This document shows positions 38,601-51,700 of a stretch of DNA of 64,000 bases, in pieces. The number at the start of each line of letters is the position of its first letter. Position 1 is the stretch's first letter. Origin of the DNA: Cheilinus undulatus. Its lineage: Eukaryota > Chordata > Actinopteri > Labriformes > Labridae. The DNA lies in the NCBI RefSeq assembly GCF_018320785.1, contig NC_054882.1:29020719-29084718 (forward strand). Reading direction: 5' to 3'. The notes beneath the pieces are model-generated. The model worked only from the letters and a program-made list of their open reading frames with translations, did not search any database and was not told the origin of the DNA. Position numbers and translations under genes: made by a program.

Positions 38601-41600
38601 ATGAGTTATAAAATCATTATGATGACATTAGTAGGATTCCGTCTTCATTATCTACTAAACTTTTGAAATAACTACTCATGTTCTACCTTTATTGATTTGT
38701 AATGATAGATCACACAGAAGCTAAAGGGACAAGCTTTCCTGACATGTCCTAATCGTGATCCTTAAGTACAAATGATTTTTTATTTACAAACTAATTTTAT
38801 TGCATTTTTTATTTACTAGCTGGGGCAAGATTAGAGCAAATGAACTCTCCTCAGACATTTCTTTTACTATAGTGGGATATTGCTTGGGATGAATGACAGT
38901 GAAATAAAAGGAGTTTATTCAGTGTTTGAGCCTAGTGACCAATAAAAGAAACTATTAAACTATCCTTTCGTGACAATATTTCCTGGCCCAGAATCTTTTA
39001 GTGTTTGATGAAGCAAAAGTTTACCTGTCAAAACACATTCTTGAATAAAGAACTGAATCAGAATCACTTTTATTGGCCAAGTATGATTATGCAACAAGGA
39101 ATTTGAGTCTGGTTAGCTTTGCACTCAAAGTACAGGAATTACACATACATACAAAATAAATAAAACAGAAAGAAGTTGAAAAAAAGATTTAAATATTCAC
39201 AAGCTCTTGATAGGTATTTGTTTTTTTCCGCAAAAGTCAGTGTGCATTGATTGTATTGTTGCAAGATGTGCAAATGGTGCAAGAATGCTGACTAGACATG
39301 ATCAGTATATAAGTATAAAATATGCAAGTTAGTTATTAGTATGGAAAGTAGATTCATTAGTCCATTTTTGATTGAGCCTCAACAAATTCTAAACAAGACT
39401 TTACTGATTTGGGGTTTTTTTGTGACTAAATGGTGACAACACTGTAAATGGAAAACATATTTGGAACCAACATACTAACAATATTTTGATTTATGATACC
39501 CTGATGGATTACGAAGGCTTTTAGCGGTACCGATGGTGTTTTAGGGGTAGAACCAGTAGTAGCCAGGGCCGGCCAGGGCCCCTTGAAATCTGATTGGCCT
39601 CCCTAAGATCCTTAAGATGACTGGCTATTTGCCTTGTCAGCCATTAACTAGCCATTTAAGCATACCCAATAACTAAAAATATCTTAACCATCATAAGATT
39701 GGCTTTACTAACTTTACAATCCTCAGAATGAGGCATATTAAAGTGGCCCCACCATCCTTTCATATTTTCATATGCGGCCCCCAGTGGAAAAAGTTTGGAC
39801 GACCCAGAGGTAACGCTTTTACCACAGTGAGCTCTCTTACAGAAAAGATAGTTCAGGATTTTACATTAAGCAGGGCAAAGGTGTTTCTTTAAAGAAAGTT
39901 CTATGTTCTAACTCTCTGTGACTGTTAAATGGTCATCAGAGTAACTCTGTGACTGCTAAGATTCTTCTGTGCTGGTTGTGCCAGAGTGTCCAATACAAGT
40001 ACATCAGCTGACTTTTGTCAAATGCTGGTTGAAGAATGTGATACCATCCCACAGCAATGTGTGACCAGGCTGGTGACCAGCATGAGGAGGAGGTGCCAGG
40101 CTGTTGAGGCTGTGTATTATTCTCCCATATGCTAATGAGGCTCCTGTTTGTTAAATGAATAAAGTGTTAAATTGCCAATATGTCTTCCAATTTCAATCCT
40201 CCAATTCACCAAACAAGAGTCAAGAGCAAAATAAGCTGTTTGGCATTGGGAGAGAAGATTTGGCAACATTTTCACAGGTGCAACCCACATACTCAGCTCT
40301 GCTGCTCATCCCACAAAGGCATGTTCCTTACAAATGTGGCACCATTTAAAAGGGGAATAAATAGGATTTCCAGCAGTACAAGATTTTCTGCCTAGAAGCA
40401 AGATAAGTTTAGTTGGCACATTTAATTTAGGATAAATTACAGTATGAGAGTTAAAAAGGCAGCTGGAAATTCTGTGTTAAAAACTAAGAGTGGAAAGGAT
40501 TACTGGGTAAAAGTTGCTGCTGGATATTCTCTCTGTTCAGATGACATAAAGCACTAAGTGTAGCAGGGTCAGTTGACTTTGAAAAGATGATTTATTCACT
40601 GACTGACTTCCTGATGGCAGTGTCTGACAGTGGATGGCTTTTGTGACTCCTCATACGTCTGAATAACACAGCAACTGCCCTTTACATGAGCTTGATTTTA
40701 TTTTGCAATGACCTTAAACAAAACCAGCTGAGGATCAACTTTGCTCTGGACTTAGCACATTGGACAGTTTTCAAATAAGGGAGGACATTAAATTATTGTG
40801 CGGGAAAGAGAAAAACTGAGCAAAAGGCATATTCATGATTTAATATCAGAGGAGAGTAAATACAGACAAAGGGAATAATATAGGGCTTTACGGGATAAGA
40901 AGTGAAGTAAATCACCCCAGAACAACATACAAATAAGCAACATTTTCTCTGCACAAGGTAAGAGATGACAATGATGGCCATATTCACACAGTGATTCTAA
41001 TGGTCTTTCTCTGAATTGACGGTGTGAACTATCACAGTTTTCTCACTCTTTTCAGCAGCAGACCTCTGGAGAACAACACCAGAACCTCTGCAACCATCAG
41101 AGAACAAGGATGACAAATCAAAGATACGATCACGCAGACAGAGGTGAAAAGAGACAAAATAGAACGAAAAACAGAGAGAAATGATGGAGAGGGAGAGAGG
41201 CAGCATGACCATGAGACTGGAGAGAAAGAGAAATCAGTACATGAAATGTAGACGGAGTGAATGAACCGTGGCGTGAACTACCATTCACTAAAACCCACTC
41301 CAGCATGAGATGAATTTGAATTGACGGGCTGCGGTAAGATGACTCATTGGTGCTATTTTTAGCTGCTTTAAAGAGAGCACTGTTTCTGTTTATGATTGGG
41401 AGCTGGTTTAGGAGGACTTATTTGATTGTAAATGAGACCAGACTAACCTGTATCCCTATAGAGGATCGAGGCGTCTTCAAGTACTCCTCGGCCTTGGACA
41501 CCAGGACGGCCTTGTCACAGGTCAGCACCGAGCTGTGGCTGTCTGTAGACGGGTGTCTTTTTCCGGACATGACTCCAGCCGCCTCCATGGCTATGGTCAC

Positions 41601-42720
41601 AGCTTTGGTGCTGTCCAGGCTGTCAGTGGAGTTATACAGGCCCCGTCCTGGGGTCAACCCCAGGCTGAGGCTTTCAGGTGCCCACATCCCGCCGTGAAGG
41701 TGTCGGCCCTCATGGTAGGCGTCCTGGGTGGACTCGGTGCTGCTCTGGGCCGTGATGGAGATGAGAGGTTTGGAGGTGGTGCGAGGTGGGACTGGAGGAG
41801 GGGTCTTCTTGTAGCTGGGTGTGTAGGTGATGGCTGGAAAATGGTAGAAATGTATAAAGGTTAAAATGAAATAATAATACCAAAAATCAAACCTTCAACA
41901 CCACAAATCTGAAATGATTAAACTGTTTATTTTGTCCAGCAACGACTAAGCAAGACTGACTTTCCTACCATGCCTGCGCCTTTCAGTCTCAAGCCTCTAT
42001 CAGGGATCGAGATTAGCAATATCATATTATCCCAAAAGGGCAAATTCAATGTAGAGCCAGCAGAAACTGCATGAACGAATGTAAAACAATTACCAATGGA
42101 CTAAATCTAAAATAAACACGATTCAAAACATTCAAACTGAGTTATTTAAAAGGCCAATAGCAGCCAGGACAAATGACTTTTTAAGTGTGTATGTCTTGCA
42201 TTTTAGTAACCCCTATCAACAGACAGATTAGGGCAGATTGAACTCCTTAAACAAGGGGTTGATAGGGTCAGCCATGTTGGATCGATCTTTCTTTAAAGTA
42301 TTGGCATTTTTGGCATAAAACTAAGGAAGGTCAGTTGAAGTGTCTGCAGCCATGCTTCAAGATACTGACTACTTTTTGACAAAAAAAAAACCCTCTTTAA
42401 TGTCAAAGTGAAAATAGATTTCTCCAAAGTAATGGCAATTAAATACAAATATGTAAGGTTAATTAAGTGGTTGCATAAATATTAACCCCTTTTAAAGTGA
42501 CTGACCTACTTCAGCAGAGGTCCAGCCAGTTGGTGCTCATAGTCTCACAATTAGTAATATGGTGATCACCTGACTGAGTGACTGTAGTATAAAGACACTT
42601 GTATCTGGAAGATCAAGTCACTGGTTAACATTCCTGGCTACCATTACAACATGAAGACAAAAGAACACTCCAAGCTACTCAGAGAAAAATTTATAAAAAG
42701 TTTAAGTCAGGGAATCAATA

Positions 42721-42756
<36 letters not shown>

Positions 42757-45700
42757 ATCAAGACACCTGTGACTACTCTGAAGGAATTACAAGCTTCAGC
42801 AGCTGAGAGGGACAGACTTGCTTACAACTGTTGCCCTGGTTCGTTAACAGTCAAAGCTTTATGGGGGAGTGGCAAAGAGAAAGCCCTTATTGATAAAACT
42901 CATATGAAGTCTCGTCTAGACTCTAGAGTTTGCCAAAAGGCGTGTGGGAGACTCCATGGTCCAGTGGACTAAAGTTCTTTGGTCTGCTGGGACCAAAATG
43001 GTGCTTTTGGGCCACCAGACAAGACGCCATGTTTGGTGGACATCAAACACTGCACATAACTGTGAAGCATAGTGGTGGCAGCATCATGCTGTGGGGGTGC
43101 TTCTCTGCAGTCAGCCCTGAAAGGCTTGTAAAGGTAGAGAGTAAAATGAATGCTTATTCAATCTGAAGGGGAACTGGTTGGAAAGAAAATGGTTTGAAGA
43201 CATTTAGGTGAATGTTCAGGAGCGGGCGAATCAAACCCAGACCCCAATCCAGTAGAGAATTTGTGGCTAATTACATTGAGCATGATTGATTCATAAAATC
43301 AATAAAAGGGTAAAACACTCGGCTGGGGGGGGGGGGACTTCTTATAGGCACTATAGGTAAGACAGGTGGAGGCTGGGGTCGTGGATGAAGCAGAGAGCAG
43401 TGAGTAGGACGCCATATTTTAAAGGACTGTCTTGTTGAGAAAATGATCTGTGATTTGGTGCAAGAGCTGGGAGATAATAATTCAATCAGCTGGCTATGAC
43501 TTTGGAGCAAATATACTCTTCGACCTGTCTTCTAACATCATTTCTTGTGTTTGCATCGCTCACATATCCTTACACCTCTTACTGCATTAAATAGTGCTAT
43601 TACATTAGATAACACTAATGTGAGGGATAAGTAAGGTGAAGCATTATACTCGACCCATGATGCACATCTCACCATCAATCAGGTCAGAAAGCCATTCGTC
43701 CCATGTGTAATAGTCTTGTTTTTATCCACTGTGTCACATTTTTATTTCATTGTGACAAAATTCACAGTGTGTGACTCAATGTGGACTTTCCTTATCTGAA
43801 AATATGGGCAAAAATATCATGCTGATACCATACAGCCCTACCCATTAATCATATGATAACAAACTGATTGAGATGAGTATTTCACACTAAATTTACATTT
43901 AATTTAACAACTTAATTACCTTAGGTTTAATACATAATGACCTCATTAGAATATCCGGTGGGCTAATATATCATGAAAATTTTAATTGGACATTAAAGCT
44001 TGTGTGATTATATTTTAGCTTGTAATTAAAAAGACTGACATTCATACTAATTCCTCTGTTTGACCTACAAAAGCACACAAAGCCATTAGAAGGACGCTGA
44101 TTATTTCTATGAAGTTAATTCAAACACTTAAGGCTGCTCACCCTGCTTTAGGGTAGGTGTCATATTAACCTCATGCTCCCAAAACAGCCTTTTAAACAAT
44201 TTTCATTACAAATTTTCATCATGAGTGGAAAGTTAGACATGAAAAATAAAGGATTTGTGACAGAAAACTACTCAGGAAAGACCTGAATCCTTCTACTTTG
44301 CTCATATGGGTTTCCAAAATCAGCAAAACCTGAAAAAAATCCTAACAAGATAATAATAATCTTGTAAGAGTGATTTTGTTTTAAAGAGATTGCATATTAA
44401 CATGGACAGTGCCACAGCTGCCTAAGAGTGAAGCCTAAAATGTTTTAAGCTCCCCCTGCTGAATGGCTGCAGTATAGATCATAAACCCCACCTCCTCCAA
44501 TGTTAACACATGAAGGTCAAAATTTAGAGTTTAGTATTTTTGTTTTGATAATAATTTAGTTATTTTCTATGAAAAGACTGGATGATAAAACATGTGTCCC
44601 CTTACAGAATCCCCTAAGTTTAATACATTTGAAATTAGAAGGTGTTTGGCATAATTTTTACAGCTTGACCAGCCCAGCTCTCCTCTGCACAACTTAACTC
44701 CAAATTACATCACCTGTGCAATATGTCATCCCCGTACTATTATAGCTTCAATTCAGTACAATGGAAGGTAAGCGAGTTAATTGGTGCATTTCCGCAGCAT
44801 CCAGTTTGGATTAGTACAGTTGAGCCCAGTTTGGCATGATCTTTCTTGCATTCCTCTAGCCAACGTCAACCTGCCCCAGTAACTATGTCTCTTTTTTAGC
44901 AATTTAGATACTTCAGCTCATCTTATGAATAACAGCAGGTCTTTTGGCTCCCATTTGCAGCTTTTTATGTCTATTAAACAACAGCAAAAATGGAAAAAGG
45001 CAACCTGCTGTGAAATAGGAGCCAGCATTTAAATCATCTTTGGAGCATTGTTTTAATCTAACCAGTACCCAACAAGGATTACTTGGTAAATAGTGTATCA
45101 CTGTTCTTCAGGCTGGATATGTACTTGCCGTTCACCTTGCATCCGCGTATTAGTCTGGCTGTGTTATGAGTGTTCTTGAACACATACACTTTATGGACAA
45201 AAGTATCTGGCCACATCTGTTAATTATTGAATTCAGATCAATCAGACCAGTTGCCACAGGTGTATAAAATCAAGCACCTAGCCATGTAGTCTCCATTTGT
45301 AAACATTCGCAATAAAAAAACTGGTCGTTCTGAAAAGCTCAGTCATTTCAAGCATGCTGCTTTGTTGGATGCCACCCTTGCAATAAGGCAGTTTCTGAAA
45401 TTTCATCCCTGCTGGATATTGCACAGTCAACTGTAAGTGATATTATAAGAAAGTGGAAGCATTTAGGAACAACAACAACTCAGCAAACACTGTGCAAGAT
45501 CACAGATTGTAGCCAATGACTGCTAAGGCAAGTCTGGGTTTGGTGGATGCCAGGAGAACGTTACCTGCCTGACTGAATTGTGCCGAATGTGAAGTTTGCT
45601 GGGGGAGGGATGATGGTAGGGGGCGGCTTACAGGGTTTGGACTAGGCCCCTTATCTTCGGTGAATCTTAATACTTTTTAAAGATTTATTTGTGGACCTTT

Positions 45701-48700
45701 TCATGCCTTTATTTGATAGAGGAAGGACAGTGGATAGACTCGGAAACAGGGAAGAGAGTGGGGAGAGACATACGGTGAAGGGCCACAGGCCGGATTCAAC
45801 CCCGGCCGCCCACATACATGGGTAGCGCCTTAAACCACTCGACCATCTGTGCTCCCTGAATCTTAATACTTTAGCATAAGACATTTAGGACAATGCTATG
45901 CTTCCAACTTTGTGGCACAGTTTGGTGAAGGCCTTTTTCTATTCCAACATGACTGTGCTCCAGTGCCCAAAGCAGGGACTACAAAGACATGGTTTGTGGA
46001 AGAACTTGCCTGGCCCACACAGAGACCTGACCTCAACCCTATTGTGGACCTTTGGGATGAACTGGAGCAGAGATTGTGAGCCAGACCTTCTTATCCAACA
46101 TGAGTACCTGAACTCATAAATGCTCTACAGAATGAATGGGCACAAATTCCAGCAGAAAAATTTCAAAATCTTGTGGACTGTACCACCAATCTTACATTCC
46201 TGATTGTGAAGGTTTAACATCAACTTTTAAGTACAATTACTACCCCAACAAAATGGTACTTAAAGTGTAAGACTATACAGATTAGCTTTTTTTCCAGCTT
46301 TTGACAGTGGAAACACAGGTAGCATGGATACTGTAATGAACTAACCAGATAGCTTGGCAGAAGTGCACCTAAAGGCCATAAACTTGTGGTTTGCTTCTGT
46401 ACAAATGCAGAAGCCCCTTTCCTTCACTTTCTTCACCCTCAGTGCTGACATGAGGGAGAGAAAGGCTGACGTCACTGAAAACTTCCAGGTTTTTTTTTTT
46501 TTTTACATATCTTAGTTCTGCAAAAGCCAGAGAGTAGCAGAGAACATCAAAGCCTCGGTGAGACGCTCATCAAAACATGCACAGAAAAAAAAAAGGTAAT
46601 CAACAGCCCTCGTGAGTGGAGGATTCTGGTGAAAAGTATGACTGGAGTAGGTTTGACAGCTCTCATCTCCTTATTCTGTCCATTTCATGACAGAGAGAGG
46701 GGGGATTACTTCCTTTCAAGTGCAAATAAGAATATGGACTTAATCCAGGGAGAGATGGACTGAGGAGCTGGTCATGAACGCTCTCTAGGCTTTGTCGAGT
46801 CTTTAATTTCAAACAAGGCTTTGAAAGAAAAGCTCACTCGCAGTAGTTAGAGGCTGAAACGTCTGAAGCGGCGGCTGTGTTTGGATCAAATCTGAGAGTG
46901 TGCCAGGCACCTCTAAGCCAAAAACAGGCTGCAGGTGACGTTACGGGTTATCGTTTTCCCTGACAAAGAGGCAGACTGTGCTAAGCTCTCTGTTGCTGTT
47001 TCTGTCTTACAAATGTTTACATCACACAAAGCAATTAAGGAAGTCCTTATGAGGCCAGAATCAGATCCATTTTCAGCTTTAATGAGCTGCCACCCTCACC
47101 CAGGCCCTCCAAAGTTGTGGTGTAGAATTAATAGTGTTTCATCCTAATTATACTGTAGCCTGAACAACAAAATAAAAGAACAATAAGATAGTTATCTGCT
47201 CTTTCCCTCTGCTACCTCTTGTAGAAACAGAACCATTTACGGAAAGGATTAAACCAAAACGTGCACCTTTTTGCCCCTTTCTCCCCCATATTTGGCTCAC
47301 GTTTAAAAATAGACTCGAGATGTCTGGTCTATGAAGAGCTTTCTGCTCTGAGGGCTTAATGACTCACACGGCTGTCCATTCACAAAATTAACTTCTCATG
47401 GATGAAGAGATGTGTTTGGAAAGGATGACGAACATGGGGAGAGAGAGGGAGATGCAGAGGGGAGCAAGGAAACAGGAGGAGAGGGGATCTGTGCGGGTTG
47501 GAAGAGAAAAGGTTTGTGTGATAGAGAGCACGTATAAATCAGGGAGCGCAGAGAGATCAAGGGAGGGAAAGAGATGACCCATTCAGGGGGCATGATTCAG
47601 CAGGAGGACAAAAATAGAGCCATTATAAGCAAGCCAGCCCTGCAAAGGGGAGTTATAACTCTTGTTCCCATCTTGGCCGTGGCAGTATTACTCAGCATTT
47701 AGATTTCATCTATACTGAGCGCAGCCAGGGCACACTCACTCACACACTCACTCACCTGCTTGCAGCTTTGAATATGTTCTGTAAGTAAACGACAAATATA
47801 ATCAACAAAAGGCCAGCGTTTGGGGAATGCATCGCAAAGTAGTCCATTAGAGAACTCTGATTTTATTGTAAAAAGTTATGTAACACGTTTGCTCTGCAAT
47901 TCTAATAATCTGTTAAGTAATCTGCCTTGAAAAAGAAGACTCCTGAAGCTTTTAGTCAGCTTCTGTTTCTCTGCTACATCTTACCAGGTAGCTGCACCAG
48001 CAGGAGGTCATCCCATAACTGTGTAAGCATGCAGCTAAAGCTAAGACAACTAGTATGGCAGAGAGGGCAGCATTTACTTTAAGTAAAGATCCCTACTATC
48101 TTTAATTGCTGGGTGAAGGGGACAAAGACATCATCACTGTGATATGCAAGTTCAATAACCTGTGTTGTAATGTTTTTAATGAATACAGCTGGGCCTAATA
48201 CTGTACATTTTCACTATTTCCCCTTTAGAATCAACGTTTGGATTAGACCCTATAACCTGCAATCTCCATGTACACCATCTGTGCCATGGTTTTGTTCCGA
48301 CTGAAGGGCAGCGACCTCGTCCACTGGAAGCGCTGTGCCATGGCACACAGCCCTGATCAGCAGGCAAAGATCACGGGAGATCTGCAAGTTCACGCATGAA
48401 TACTATGTCAACAGCGGATTATTTGACCTTTTAGGAGTTAATTTGTCATCCATTCTGGTATAAGTCCATGATATAATTGCTAATGCCTGGGTGTGTACAT
48501 TAGGAAGTTAGAAGGTTAATGTTGGATTAAGAATGTGTGGTTTTATGTTTAATCTTTTGGCTAAATTTTCCCAAAAGTTAACTTTTTCTCGTCAATGGTG
48601 CACTTGTAGCTCCTCGACCCACTACTCTATAATTTTCCCTTCCTGTTTGGAGCTTTCTGATCAATGGGGAATGATCTGGCTTGGGGGTGGCACCGAAAAT

Positions 48701-51700
48701 AATCTTGTAGCATTCATCCAATCACCCTCTGAGAATTTTTTGAAAAGTCCTGCTCTCCTAACCTGGCACACCAGATGGATTTGTTTCACACAATCATCCG
48801 GTAAACCACTCATAGACAGCATTTGAGGAAGGGCAGAGCCTTTGAAAAAAAACTCAGAGGGTGATTGGATGAATGTTCTGTCACATCTTTACAGGTCAAT
48901 CAGAGCAACAAAACACGTGACGTTGTCGCCCCTACTGAGGTGTGTGTGCACAGCTACCGAGGAATAGACTCCATATAGAACTGCATAATGCAAACCATGG
49001 CGACTGTAGGCATGTCAGTACACGACTTTTGTCATTTTTGAAAAGAAAACAACTCACTGCTGTTCTTTGTTCTTCTTTTAACAAAGAAATGTTGTCAATT
49101 TCTGATAAAACTGGCGCTTTAGCAGCAACCACGCTAATGTCTTCCGCCATAATTGCACCGGCCTCTTGTTGCTGCATGCTTACGTCACGACTTGCGCCTG
49201 AAAGTACTGCCCCTTGTCGCTGATTGGTCCTGTCACTCTCTAACCAGGCCCAAACAGTTCACACGGGAGCTTCGCAAGATGGATTCACCAGTGAGAAACA
49301 CGGAAACGGGCGTATCCATCTGCTTTGCAAGGTTACTGCTCTATATGGGAGGTGTCCCAGATAATGTGAAATAAATCCATAAACTCTTCTTTAATTCCAA
49401 GTTTAAAAAGGAAATATTACTGAATCTTGTGTGGTCTATCATTATTAAGAATAGCAGTCAACATGCAGGCAACCAGTTTCAAGAGTGCTTTTTTGTATTA
49501 AGACATGACAAAGGTTGTGTGAACTTAAGCAGAAAATGTGAGCTGGAATAAGTAAAAAATGATTTACTACAATTATTATGCTTCTGTTTAAGCTAGCTTG
49601 CGTCCAAACTGGCTGACTTTAAGTCCACTTGACTCTCCACAGATTGCCTGTCTTATCCCAACACAACGAAAATGTTTAAGGTTTACGAGCTGAAATGTCC
49701 AAACCAAGAAAAAAAAATCAGGACTTTTGTCAGAAGAGCAGAATCAAGTCCGAAGTGTGTCTGATTATCTTAGCCCACAGAAGGATGGATTTATAACCTG
49801 ACAAGGCAACCAAATAAACCTCAAGGCTCCCCTTTAGTTCCCTTGAGTGGTTCATTTTTACAATTTAACTAAGAGCAAATTTGGCAAAAAATTAAGACCA
49901 CTGAAGTAGATAATCAGCAGGGGCACCCAGTGCCTTTCTACCTAACCTTGGTGTCCTTCAGAGTAGTCATGTGTGGAGCTAATTTAGGAGTATAACTTTA
50001 GTGTTTTATTGGATCACCACTGTAAGAGAGAGATGAAATATGAAAGCTACTTTAAACACTGAAATGATTTTCTGGTCTAATTTCATTCATTCATTGGTGA
50101 TTTAAGCAAAACGAGCATCAAGATTCGGGTTTGCAATAATATTCAGACAGAAGAACAACATGCAAACTAAAAAATGTTTTTTCAGACAAAGACAAAAAGG
50201 CTACTTTATTTCACCACAAAACGCAATCCTGAGCAAAATCAACTATAACCTGTAGAAACAAGTTAATATATCCAGAGTAAAGACTCCACTAACCCCCATC
50301 TTTTTGTCTCTCTTACACACATTAAACTACAAACTAGCAGTGTGCCAGTGAAGCTGATTAAGGTGAGACACAAAGGCAGTGATTCAAACACTCCATCTCT
50401 GTTAGTACCTCTCCATCTATCAGGCCTGGCTTGTATGCTAACATGGGGGCGGGGTAGGGGGAGAGCTGAGTGGTGCGCCGTTAAGAGTCTTTCTCCCAGA
50501 TTGGATTTATCACTGTAAAGGGAATGCAAGCAGTTTGTTTTTGCAGCAGGCTTTTAAGGATATGTAAATGATCTGGAGGGAGGGAGAAAGTGGAAGATGG
50601 ATGGTCAGATTCATTATTGGCGATGCCACTAGTGATGCAGGAAGAATAATAAAGAAATAGGTATATAAAAAGAGCTAAAAATAGATGATTAAAACGGCAG
50701 TCTTTATTTAAACTCAGTTAACCAAGACTGGCTTGAAGATGTGCAGAGAGTTTTGATGAATCACTGAGAACACAAATACTTTTGCAGCATATAAAAGCCC
50801 CACTGCAGCCAGTATTCCATTTTACGAGTGTCTGTTAACCTGAGAGGAAAAGAAACTCTTTTCTATGTTGCCTTAGACGTTGTCTTGCTTTTTCAAAAGG
50901 AACACTACAGTTACTTTCTCAACTTCCAAACACAATCTTGTCATTTAGGATTTTCTTTTGCACAAATGGCACCTGGTTAAGACAGCAAAAAGATGCACTT
51001 GCTGGACCACAGATAATACCACAGTCACAAATTCACATGTATTTTAACCTCCAGAGACCCGAGCTTTTATTATCTCCGCCAAGGAGGTTATGTAATCGGC
51101 AGGGTTTGTTAGTGTGTTTGTTTGTTAGATTGTTAGCAACATAACTCAAAAAGTTCTGGGTGGATTTTGATGATATTTTCAGAAAAAATCAGAAATGGTA
51201 GAAGGAAGAACTGATTAGATTTTGGAAGTGATCTGGATCACCGTCTGGATCCAGGAATTTTTTAAAGGATTCTGTACTATTGGGAGATAGGGCTAATGGT
51301 GGAGGTCTGCCCTCTCCAAGTGCTTTTCTAGTTTGCTATACATTTTTGATGCTTCCTTCTTGTTTTGGATTAGTAGAACCTGATAAACATAATAAAGTTG
51401 GCCAGCTGATCCAAATTATTGCCCTCCAGCTCCCAGCTCTTTCCCTTCACATAGCAGTATGTTTAAATACTTCTTACATACTTCTCACTAATCCTTGCTT
51501 GCATTAATGCTGGTGCACCACACTGCTGCTGCTGCTGGAAAAGCTTAACCTCCTCCACCCCAGCCTCCTCCTTTATAGCATAAAGCTTATTGCACCCTCA
51601 CATTCAGATTCATGCTACTGCAGACTAGTTGCTTTTTAACTACGATAATTATTATATTTCCACAGTTTCCTTTATTTTATGTCTTCTAAATTTTTCGCTG

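Noticed and set aside
41047..41087. Possible dlgap2 mini-exon after acceptor GATGGTTGCAG
   Set aside because: The better donor gives 41 nt and breaks frame; the in-frame 24-nt version needs a poor donor (GTCTGC), and flanking exons already join in phase.
42769..43166. Plus-strand frames as host genes
   Set aside because: They are fragments of a Tc1-like transposase, as shown by KHSGGSIMLWGCFSA.
45792..45845. A tRNA gene on the minus strand
   Set aside because: A and B boxes are present, but the sequence is the head of a SINE with target duplications and does not fold as a full tRNA.
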